From JBEIFW01 sp040382215 (GTDB taxonomy: Bacteria; Actinomycetota; Acidimicrobiia; Acidimicrobiales; Ilumatobacteraceae): a stretch of 16,468 nucleotides of DNA. Of the stretch, positions 1 to 6,194 are shown one piece after another. The notes under the pieces are model-generated. The model was given only the letters and a program-made list of their open reading frames with translations. It ran no database searches and was not told where the DNA came from. The stretch covers positions 1-16,468 of the forward strand of contig JBEIFW010000070.1 in NCBI GenBank assembly GCA_040382215.1, given 5' to 3'. Position numbers and translations under genes: made by a program. Positions within the stretch are counted from its first letter, which is position 1. Each line of letters starts with the position of its first letter.

Positions 1-2
1 AT

Positions 3-1256
3 CGGTACGCCGTGCGCCTGGGCGACCGGGGTCCGTTGAAGCAGTCCCTGCTCCGACTCGGCTGGCCCGTTGCCGACGAGGCCGGCTACAGCGAGGGTTC
101 GGCCCTCAACGGCGCCGCGCTGCGGTGCGAGCTGCGCGGGTATCAGGCCGACGCAGCCTCGGCGTGGTGGGCGGACGGCTCCGAGGTGGGCGGCAACGGG
201 GTACTCGTGTTGCCGTGCGGGTCGGGCAAGACGGTGATCGGTCTTGCTGCACTCGCAGCAGCGGGCACGCACACGCTCGTGATTGCGACGTCGATCACGT
301 CGGCCCGGCAGTGGATCCGCGAGATCCTCGACAAGACCAACCTCAGCCCGGACCTCGTCGGGGAGTACTCCGGTGATCGAAAGGACATCCGGCCCGTAAC
401 CGTCGCCACCTATCAGGTGCTCACCTGGAGCCCTGCGGGTGTCGCCGACTCCGCACCGCTCGAGCAACGCCATCCCCACCTCGCGCTGTTCGATCGGCAG
501 GAGTGGGGACTGATCGTCTACGACGAGGTGCACCTGCTACCTGCGCCGGTGTTCCGGGCCACGGCGCGCATCCAATCCGTACGCCGGCTGGGACTCACCG
601 CCACGCTCGTGCGGGAGGACGGTCGGGAGGCCGACGTGTTCTCCCTGATCGGCCCCAAGCGCTTCGACGTGCCGTGGAAGGAACTCGAAGCCCAGGGCTG
701 GGTGGCTCCGGCCGTCTGCACGGAGGTGCGGGTCTCGCTGGGCGAGGACCAGCGCATGGCCTATGCGATGGCCGAGCAGTCCCAGCGGTACCGCATCGCA
801 GCGACGGCGGCCGCGAAGCTGCCGGTCGTTGCCGAACTCGTGCGCAACCATGCCGAGGACCGGATCCTCGTGATCGGGCAGTACGTCGAGCAGCTGCGGG
901 TGCTCGCTCGGTTGCTCGACGCGCCGCTCGTCACCGGTCAGACCGCCCAGGCCACTCGCGAGCAGCGGTTCGATGCGTTCCGTCGCGGGGAGCTGCGCGT
1001 GCTGGTCGTGTCGAAGGTGGCGAACTTCTCGATCGACCTGCCGGAGGCGAACGTGGCGATCCAGGTCTCGGGCACGTTCGGGAGTCGGCAGGAAGAGGCG
1101 CAGCGCCTCGGGCGGATCATGCGACCGAAGGCCGACGGAGGGCAGGCCCGGTTCTACACCGTCGTCGCACGCGACACCGTCGACCAGACCTTCGCGCTGC
1201 ACCGGCAGCGGTTCCTGGCCGAGCAGGGCTACGCCTACGACGTGGTCGACGCCTGA
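3..1256 (+). CDS. XPB/Rad25-type DNA repair helicase (5' end outside window)
   Basis: ATP-dependent 3'-5' DNA helicase of superfamily 2, XPB/ERCC3 type, presumed to act in DNA repair. Visible helicase motifs in order are Walker A (PCGSGKT), the DEAD-like box as DEVH (VYDEVHLLP), motif III (LGLTAT), and motif VI (QRLGRIMRP). The stretch GTFGSRQEEAQRLG and the C-terminal HRQRFLAEQGY closely match what I recall of Mycobacterium tuberculosis XPB. That protein is about 550 residues; about 418 codons are visible here and the frame stays open to the window edge, so the N-terminal damage-recognition part is mostly missing. The GTG at position 12 is probably not the true start. The gene ends in TGA and converges on the phosphotriesterase-like gene 15 bp away. 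Family assignment is very secure; its partner nuclease or substrate cannot be seen. Confidence 0.95.
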   Translation, partial: RYAVRLGDRGPLKQSLLRLGWPVADEAGYSEGSALNGAALRCELRGYQADAASAWWADGSEVGGNGVLVLPCGSGKTVIGLAALAAAGTHTLVIATSITSARQWIREILDKTNLSPDLVGEYSGDRKDIRPVTVATYQVLTWSPAGVADSAPLEQRHPHLALFDRQEWGLIVYDEVHLLPAPVFRATARIQSVRRLGLTATLVREDGREADVFSLIGPKRFDVPWKELEAQGWVAPAVCTEVRVSLGEDQRMAYAMAEQSQRYRIAATAAAKLPVVAELVRNHAEDRILVIGQYVEQLRVLARLLDAPLVTGQTAQATREQRFDAFRRGELRVLVVSKVANFSIDLPEANVAIQVSGTFGSRQEEAQRLGRIMRPKADGGQARFYTVVARDTVDQTFALHRQRFLAEQGYAYDVVDA

Positions 1257-1271
1257 CCGGCGTCGCCGGTC
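1255..1271. terminator. Short hairpin between convergent genes
   Basis: A perfect 7-bp inverted repeat, GACCGGC (1255-1261) and GCCGGTC (1265-1271) with a GTC triloop, fills the whole gap between the helicase stop codon and the stop codon of the convergent hydrolase gene. It overlaps the last two bases of the helicase TGA. There is no T-tract on either side, so termination would be U-independent or only partial. The symmetry makes it usable from both strands. Confidence 0.5.
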
Positions 1272-2249
1272 TCAGTACGGAACGCCGCCTTCGAGGAATC
1301 GGCGGGGGGTCTCGATCAGCATCGTGTCGATCTGCGCGTCGGTGACGCCGGCCTCCCGCAGCATCGGCAGCACGTCGTGGCTGATGTGCAGGTAGTGCCA
1401 GTGGGGCATGGTCGAGGGTGGGATCTCGCCGGGGATCCAGTCGAGGTAGCAGGAGGCGTCATGGCTGAGGACCATGCGGTCGGCGTACCCGCGTCGGCAC
1501 AACTCCGCAATCACCTCGACCCGTTTGGCGGTCGGCAGGTAGCCGTCGATGCCGAAGCGGTCCATGCCGAGGATCGAGCCGTTGGCGATGAGCTCCTCGA
1601 GGTAGCCGAGGTCGTCGGTGTCACCGCTGTGGCCGATCACGACACGTGACAGGTCGACGCCCTCGGACCGGAAGATCTCCTGCTGCTCCAGTCCCCGCCG
1701 GCTCGCGGCGTGGGTGTGGGTGGTGATGGGCGTTCCGGTGGCGCGGTGGGTCTTGGCACAGGCCCGCAGCACCCGCTCGACGCCAGGGGTGACACCGGCG
1801 CGATCGGTCGCGCACTTGATGACGCCCGCCTTGATCCCCGTGTTGGCGATGCCCTCGGTGATGTCCCGCACGAACAGGTTCACCATCGGATCGCTGCCGC
1901 CCGGGCCGCTCCCGGGCGTGCGCCGGCCCCAGTAGTGGGGGAGCTCGTCGAAGGTGTAGAGGCCCGTGGCGCACACGATGTTCAGCTCGATGCGATCGGC
2001 CAAGGTCTTGATGCGGGGGATGTACCGCCCGAGGCCGAGCGCTGTCGGATCGAGGATCGTGTCGATGCCCGACGCCTTCAGCTCGCTGAGGCGCCGCGCG
2101 GCATCGGCGAGCCGCCCCTCCTCGTCACCCCAGTCCTCGGGAACGTTGTTCTGCATCTCGGGCGAGATGATGAACACGTGCTCGTGCATGAGCACCCGAC
2201 CGAGCGCACCGGCGTCGATCGGGCCGCGAACGGTCTGGACGGTCCCCAT
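1272..2249 (-). CDS. Phosphotriesterase-family metal-dependent hydrolase (PTE-like lactonase type)
   Basis: A 325-residue amidohydrolase-superfamily protein of the phosphotriesterase family, the usual length for the family. All binuclear metal ligands are visible: H22 and H24 in MHEH, the lysine that is normally carboxylated (K145 in GVIKCATD), H178 in THTH, H207 in VIGHSGD and D264 in LSHDAS. Family members hydrolyse lactones, esters or organophosphates; the natural substrate cannot be told from sequence, and lactonase activity is the most likely by family. The ATG start fits the family N-terminus (TVQTVRGPIDA). There is no clear Shine-Dalgarno, but TACGGT lies 8 nt before the ATG, as in leaderless actinobacterial transcripts. 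It lies 27 bp downstream of the diguanylate cyclase on the same strand, so cotranscription is also possible. Confidence 0.9.
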   Translation of the reverse strand: MGTVQTVRGPIDAGALGRVLMHEHVFIISPEMQNNVPEDWGDEEGRLADAARRLSELKASGIDTILDPTALGLGRYIPRIKTLADRIELNIVCATGLYTFDELPHYWGRRTPGSGPGGSDPMVNLFVRDITEGIANTGIKAGVIKCATDRAGVTPGVERVLRACAKTHRATGTPITTHTHAASRRGLEQQEIFRSEGVDLSRVVIGHSGDTDDLGYLEELIANGSILGMDRFGIDGYLPTAKRVEVIAELCRRGYADRMVLSHDASCYLDWIPGEIPPSTMPHWHYLHISHDVLPMLREAGVTDAQIDTMLIETPRRFLEGGVPY

Positions 2250-2257
2250 GGACCGTG

Positions 2258-2263
2258 ACCGTA
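2258..2263 (-). promoter_or_regulatory. Possible leaderless -10 element for the hydrolase gene
   Basis: On the minus strand TACGGT fits the actinobacterial -10 pattern TANNNT and ends 8 nt before the ATG at 2249. No ribosome-binding site is visible there. This spacing is what leaderless mRNAs show, with transcription starting at the start codon. A six-base degenerate match is weak evidence alone. Confidence 0.3.
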
Positions 2264-2276
2264 GCGGGCCGCCTGC

Positions 2277-3593
2277 TCAGCTTGGGCCGGACGAATGCAC
2301 CCGAACCGTGTTCCTACCGGCGTTCTTCGCGTCGTACAGCGCGAAATCGGCGCGGGCGAAGACGTCGTCGGTGCCGGCGTCGCCCCCGGCGAGATCGCTG
2401 ATGCCGATGCTGATGGTGACCGGAATCCGTCCTCCCGGGGCCGCGAACGGCCGGGCGGCGATGGTCGCTCGGATCCGCTCGGCCAGGTGCAACGCCTCGG
2501 TGAGGTCGGTGTCGGGCAAGAGCAGTGCGAACTCCTCGCCACCCGTGCGGCCCAACAGGTCGGTCGGGCGCACCGCAGCAGCGACGACACGGACGAGGTG
2601 CTTGAGGACCTCGTCGCCGCCGGCGTGACCGTACGTGTCGTTGACGGCCTTGAAGTGGTCGATGTCGATCACGGCGAGTGCGGCGTTGCCTTCGGGGTGA
2701 CGGCGGAGCCGCTCGATTTCGGTGCCGGTGCGCTGCATGAAGCTCCGGCGGTTGGCCGTGCCGGTGAGGAAGTCCGTCGTGGCTTGGCGGGCCAGTTCCC
2801 GGGCGAGGCGCACTCGTTCGGTGATGTCCTCGAACGAGGTGTAGACCTGTTCGAGTTCGCCGTTGCGGAACAACGGAACGGAGTTGACGAGGATCCACAC
2901 GTAGTCGCCCGCAGGCGTGTGGACCCCCATCACCGTGTCGCGCACCGGTTCTCCGGTCCGCAGCGTGACCATTGCCGGGTGCTCCTCGCCGGGGAGATCC
3001 GTGCCGTCCTCGCGCAGGGCTCGCCACGCCGGGTGCATGGAGGTCCTTCCCTGCATCTGGTCGAGGGTGAGACCGAGGATCCGCTCCGCCGACGTGTTGG
3101 CCGAGATGATCGCGCCGGTACGGTCCTGGTAGACGATTCCATGGGGGACGGTATCGAACAGGGTGCGGAACCGCTCCTCGCTCGCTCGCAACGACGCCTC
3201 CACCTTCTTGCGTTGGGAGATGTCGGCCATGATGCCGGTCCAGGTGAAATCCCCGTCGGCCTCCTGGCGGCCGACGGCCCGTACGTGGAGCCAGCGCTGC
3301 TCTCCGGAGCGGCTCTCGATCCGGTACTCGTGCTCGAGCGGCTCGAGCGTCCGCACCGAGTGCATGACGGCCGCCCGGTATGCCGCACGGTCCTCGGGCA
3401 CGATGCACCCGGCGAGTGCCTCGCGATCCCGGAGGGCCTCAACCACGGTGATCCCGACCAGCGACTCGATCCCCGGGCTCAGATACGTGTAACGCCAACC
3501 GGGCCCGGCTCCGTACCGCGTCTGGTAGGCGGCGCCCGGAATGGACGCGACGAGATCGGCGAGGAAGGAGGCGCTGGGGTCAGCGTCGCCCAT
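2277..3593 (-). CDS. Diguanylate cyclase with two PAS domains (PAS-PAS-GGDEF)
   Basis: A predicted soluble 438-residue signalling enzyme that makes cyclic di-GMP from two GTP. The first PAS/PAC lies at about residues 10-128 (ending in MADISQRKK), the second at about 136-260 (ending in EDITERVRL), followed by a GGDEF domain at about 268-435. The catalytic loop is GGEEF (351-355), an active variant. RPTD (342-345) sits exactly five residues before it, which is the I-site for product inhibition. No membrane segment or signal peptide is visible, so it probably senses a cytoplasmic ligand or redox cue. I chose the ATG at 3593, with GAAGG 11 nt upstream. The frame stays open to 3806, but that extension crosses the operator and the start region of the divergent amt gene and has no domain character. 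The hydrolase gene follows 27 bp downstream. Confidence 0.92.
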   Translation of the reverse strand: MGDADPSASFLADLVASIPGAAYQTRYGAGPGWRYTYLSPGIESLVGITVVEALRDREALAGCIVPEDRAAYRAAVMHSVRTLEPLEHEYRIESRSGEQRWLHVRAVGRQEADGDFTWTGIMADISQRKKVEASLRASEERFRTLFDTVPHGIVYQDRTGAIISANTSAERILGLTLDQMQGRTSMHPAWRALREDGTDLPGEEHPAMVTLRTGEPVRDTVMGVHTPAGDYVWILVNSVPLFRNGELEQVYTSFEDITERVRLARELARQATTDFLTGTANRRSFMQRTGTEIERLRRHPEGNAALAVIDIDHFKAVNDTYGHAGGDEVLKHLVRVVAAAVRPTDLLGRTGGEEFALLLPDTDLTEALHLAERIRATIAARPFAAPGGRIPVTISIGISDLAGGDAGTDDVFARADFALYDAKNAGRNTVRVHSSGPS

Positions 3594-3634
3594 GGCGCCG
3601 GTTGCCTTCGAGCTGCGACAGCACGGCAGGTTTC

Positions 3635-3661
3635 GAAACACAGAAGTAACATGGACGAAGC
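3635..3661 (+). promoter_or_regulatory. GlnR-type operator (three half-sites) between cyclase and amt
   Basis: GAAAC (3635-3639), GTAAC (3646-3650) and GAAGC (3657-3661) are each separated by exactly 6 nt, giving an 11-bp period. The consensus described for the Streptomyces nitrogen regulator GlnR is alternating GTnAC and GAAAC half-sites with 6-nt spacers, and amtB is a classic GlnR target. A fourth half-site expected at 3624-3628 reads CGGCA and does not match. The first box is also half of the palindrome GTTTCGAAAC (3630-3639). The operator lies 77 bp before the SD-preceded amt ATG and 41 bp before the cyclase ATG, so it could serve both. TAACAT (3647-3652) inside it resembles a -10 element. 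Confidence 0.62.
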
Positions 3662-3728
3662 ATTTCGAGCGGTCTCCATCCCTGCACCCGTCTCCGCACG
3701 GCGCAAGGATAGATGGCGGCCCGGAAAG

Positions 3729-3737
3729 AGAGGGTGA
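3729..3737 (+). promoter_or_regulatory. Ribosome-binding site pointing to the original amt start
   Basis: AGAGGGTGA resembles the anti-16S complement AAGGAGGTGA and ends directly before the ATG at 3739. It marks 3739 as the start used before the in-frame TAG arose. No comparable site precedes the GTG at 3796 or the ATG at 3805. Confidence 0.6.
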
Positions 3738-3738
3738 C

Positions 3739-3786
3739 ATGGACACCACCATGGAGAGCGGGAACCTGGAGTGGATCCAGGTGTAG
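3739..3786 (+). pseudogene. 5' fragment of amt ending in an in-frame TAG
   Basis: From the ATG with a good ribosome-binding site the frame reads MDTTMESGNLEWIQV and then TAG (3784-3786). After the stop it continues in the same frame as AALVLFMTPGLAFFYGG, the canonical first transmembrane segment of Amt proteins. In relatives the position of the TAG usually holds a small residue such as Ser or Thr (TCG to TAG is one change). The fragment could be a real nonsense mutation, a sequencing or assembly error, a read-through site, or a short leader ORF coupled to reinitiation 9 nt after the stop. The ABC ATPase gene in this window ends in TAG, so general reassignment of TAG is unlikely. Confidence 0.7.
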
Positions 3787-3795
3787 GCTGCGCTG

Positions 3796-4950
3796 GTGCT
3801 GTTCATGACACCAGGTCTTGCCTTCTTCTACGGAGGCATGGACCGGTCACGCAACGTCCTCAACATGCTGATGATGAACTTCTACTGTGTGCTCGTCGTG
3901 CCGCTCGTTTGGTGGGCCATCGGCTATTCGCTCGCGCAGTCGCCGTTCGAGAACGACTTCATCGGAGGCTTCGACAGCGCCTTCCTGAAGGACCTCACCA
4001 CCGCCGGTGACGGGAGCAAGCTCGCAACGGTGGCGTTCCTCGGGATGTTCGCAGCGATCACGCCGGCGCTGATCTCGGGCGCCGTGGCCGACCGCATGCG
4101 ATTCCGGGCCTGGGCCCTGTTCGTGCCGCTGTGGTCGGTGCTCGTGTACGTCCCGGTCTTCAAGTGGGTATACGGGGGATGGTTGGGTCAGCGCGGCTCG
4201 ATCGACTTTGCAGGAGGCACGGCGATCCACGTGAATGCCGGTATCGCAGCGCTCGCCGCCGTACTCGTGTTGGGCAAGCGGCGGGGTGACATCCATCCAC
4301 CCCACTCGATGCCGCTCGTCATGATCGGTACGGGGATCCTGTGGTTCGGTTGGTTCGGCTTCAACGCAGGATCGGCGCTCGCTGCGAACGGCACCGCAGC
4401 ACAGGCGTTCATGAACACGTTCCTGGCTGCGGCTGCGGCGGGTCTCGCCTGGATCGTCGTCGAGTGGTTCCGCGACGGGCATCCGACCAACCTCGGGGCG
4501 GCATCGGGCATCGTCGCCGGCCTGGTGGCGATCACTCCGGCGGCGGGATACGTGTCGGGTCCGGCGCCGCTGGCCATCGGCGCGATCGCTGGGGTCGTGT
4601 GCTGCTACGCAGTGCGACTCAAGGGCCGCTTCGGCTACGACGACGCGCTTGACGTCGTCGGTGTCCACTTCGTCGGTGGACTGGTCGGCTCGGTGCTGAT
4701 CGGGTTCTTCTCCGACCCGGACTTCTTCGAGGGGGCCTTCGACGCCGGGCTGTTCTACGGCGGAGGGGTTGGCTTGCTCGTGGAGCAGGTGCTGGCGAAC
4801 CTTGCGGCCATCGTGTGGTCGTTCGTGCTGACCCTCGGCATCATGCTGCTGCTCAAGGTCACGGTCGGCGTTCGGGTGAGCGAGGAGACCGAGTCCGTGG
4901 GCCTCGATCAGGCCGAACATCGCGAGTCCGCCTACCACCAGTTGGGGTGA
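3796..4950 (+). CDS. amt: Ammonium transporter Amt, lacking the start of its first membrane helix
   Basis: Ammonium channel of the Amt/Mep/Rh family in the cytoplasmic membrane. The signature DFAGGTAIHVNAG (D137, H145) and the second pore histidine in VHFVGG (H291) form the conserved D plus twin-His set. The C-terminal tail SVGLDQAEHRESAY is the typical cytosolic tail. The frame is clean from the TAG at 3784 to the TGA at 4948. The first possible start after the TAG is GTG 3796 (or ATG 3805), giving 384 residues against a usual 400-450. That protein would lack the first half of membrane helix 1, and the GTG has no ribosome-binding site. The divergent cyclase and a GlnR-like operator lie upstream; no PII (glnK) gene follows. 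Identity is certain; functionality is open. Confidence 0.88.
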   Translation: MLFMTPGLAFFYGGMDRSRNVLNMLMMNFYCVLVVPLVWWAIGYSLAQSPFENDFIGGFDSAFLKDLTTAGDGSKLATVAFLGMFAAITPALISGAVADRMRFRAWALFVPLWSVLVYVPVFKWVYGGWLGQRGSIDFAGGTAIHVNAGIAALAAVLVLGKRRGDIHPPHSMPLVMIGTGILWFGWFGFNAGSALAANGTAAQAFMNTFLAAAAAGLAWIVVEWFRDGHPTNLGAASGIVAGLVAITPAAGYVSGPAPLAIGAIAGVVCCYAVRLKGRFGYDDALDVVGVHFVGGLVGSVLIGFFSDPDFFEGAFDAGLFYGGGVGLLVEQVLANLAAIVWSFVLTLGIMLLLKVTVGVRVSEETESVGLDQAEHRESAYHQLG

Positions 4951-4959
4951 GCACAGCGG

Positions 4960-4990
4960 TCTTGCCGCCGGGCCGGGCCGGGCGGCAAGA
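4960..4990 (+). terminator. Strong hairpin after amt
   Basis: A perfect 10-bp stem, TCTTGCCGCC (4960-4969) with GGCGGCAAGA (4981-4990), encloses an 11-nt G+C-rich loop and begins 9 nt after the amt stop codon. No T-tract follows. The placement favours termination of amt and separates it from the acyl-CoA dehydrogenase genes, whose start at 5054 lies 63 bp beyond the stem. Confidence 0.6.
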
Positions 4991-5053
4991 ATGCGAGCGG
5001 CGTGCGCTGCTGCTCCGGGGGACGGGGTCGAGCGCGGCCGTCGGGGAGGAACG

Positions 5054-6178
5054 ATGGACACGTCGGTCAGCGAGGAGCAGCGCGCGTTGCTCGACGCCTC
5101 CAAGCAGTTCATGGAGCGCTCGTGCCCCGTGGCCACGGTGCGCACGGCCGACCAGCGCGACGCGGCCTTCACCGCGGCGTATCGAACCCAGGCCGCCGAA
5201 CTCGGCTGGTTCTCGATGTTGGTGCCCGAGTCGCTCGGTGGCGGCAGCGTTTCGGACAACGGGGTTATGGACGCGGCCTTGATTGCGTTCGAGCGAGGGG
5301 CGCGCCTGCAGCCCGGAGCCTTCGTGGGCACGAACGTGGCTGCGTACGCCATCGCCACCGCCGGGTCCGACGAGATGCGTCGCACCGTCCTCGGGGACCT
5401 CGTCGCTGGGGTGGCGTCGGCATCGTGGGCGGTCGCGAGCGTGGGGGACCGTGCGCTCGATGGTGGGGTCGAGGCCAACTCTGACGGGTCGGGTGGCCTG
5501 GTGCTGTCGGGAGCGAAGACGGCGGTGCAAGACGTCGAGGCGTCGTCGTGGCTGCTGGTGACGTGCCGGACCGCAGCAGGCGCAGCGCAGGTGGTGGTGC
5601 GGGCCGATGCCCCTGGGGTCAACGTCAGCGCGCTGGAGTCGCTCGACCTGAGCCGGCGCTTCTCCGAGGTGCGCTTCGACGGCGTCACCGTCCCGACTTC
5701 GGCGATCGTGGGCACGCCCGGCGAGATCGGCGATCTGCTGGCTCACCAGCTGGCCCTTGCAGTGACGCTGACGGTTGCCGAGTCGGTCGGCGCCATGGAT
5801 CACGAGTTCGAGATGACCGTGCAGTACGCGAAGGATCGGATCGCCTTCGGTCGCCCGATCGGTTCGTTCCAGGCGGTCAAGCACCTACTCGCCGACACGA
5901 GCCTCGCGCTGGAGATGAGCAAGGCGGTGGTGCTCGCAGCGTCGCGCTCGCTCGGCGCCGGGGACGGGTACGGGGTGGAGGCCGCCTCCATCGCCAAGGC
6001 GTTGGTGAGCGATGCCGCGATCGATCTGGCGCAGAACTGCTTCCAGGTATTCGGCGGCATCGGGTACACCTGGGAGCACGACCAGCACCTGTTCCTGCGC
6101 CGTCTGACGACGGACGCAGGTCTGTACGGCGACGCAGCCTGGCATCGTGAGCGTCTGTGTCAGTTGGCAGGAATCTGA
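5054..6178 (+). CDS. Acyl-CoA dehydrogenase family protein, probable non-catalytic subunit
   Basis: A 374-residue flavoprotein of the acyl-CoA dehydrogenase superfamily. Recognisable stretches are RIAFGRPIGSFQAVKH (262-277) and QVFGGIGYTWEHD (331-343), both typical of the C-terminal helical domain. Hand alignment of helix G with isovaleryl-CoA dehydrogenase puts A236 where the catalytic Glu254 stands. The C-terminal Glu-Gly-Thr/GTxE segment is also absent, so no catalytic base is evident. Mycobacterial sterol side-chain enzymes (ChsE1-ChsE2, FadE26-FadE27) are heterotetramers of one catalytic and one degenerate subunit, and this gene with the next one 16 bp downstream fits that plan. The ATG at 5054 is preceded by GGGGAGGA (5043-5050); the upstream in-frame ATG at 4991 abuts the amt hairpin and has no domain support. 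Confidence 0.9.
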   Translation: MDTSVSEEQRALLDASKQFMERSCPVATVRTADQRDAAFTAAYRTQAAELGWFSMLVPESLGGGSVSDNGVMDAALIAFERGARLQPGAFVGTNVAAYAIATAGSDEMRRTVLGDLVAGVASASWAVASVGDRALDGGVEANSDGSGGLVLSGAKTAVQDVEASSWLLVTCRTAAGAAQVVVRADAPGVNVSALESLDLSRRFSEVRFDGVTVPTSAIVGTPGEIGDLLAHQLALAVTLTVAESVGAMDHEFEMTVQYAKDRIAFGRPIGSFQAVKHLLADTSLALEMSKAVVLAASRSLGAGDGYGVEAASIAKALVSDAAIDLAQNCFQVFGGIGYTWEHDQHLFLRRLTTDAGLYGDAAWHRERLCQLAGI

Positions 6179-6194
6179 GAGCCGGGGAGCACCG

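Noticed and set aside
3662..3738. Riboswitch or c-di-GMP aptamer in the amt leader
   Set aside because: No recognisable GEMM or other aptamer core or convincing stem set was seen in this short leader.
3784..3786. Genome-wide reassignment of TAG to a sense codon
   Set aside because: The ABC ATPase gene ends in TAG at the expected protein end, and reading through it would add many unrelated residues, so TAG still acts as stop here.
3594..3806. 71-codon N-terminal extension of the diguanylate cyclase
   Set aside because: It crosses the GlnR-like operator and the amt start region and has no domain similarity; ATG 3593 begins directly before the first PAS domain.
3847..5715. Long minus-strand open frame of 622 codons opposite amt and the first acyl-CoA dehydrogenase
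   Set aside because: It is antisense to two well-supported genes, has low-complexity Arg/His/Pro-rich composition and no domain signals; such frames are common in high-G+C DNA.
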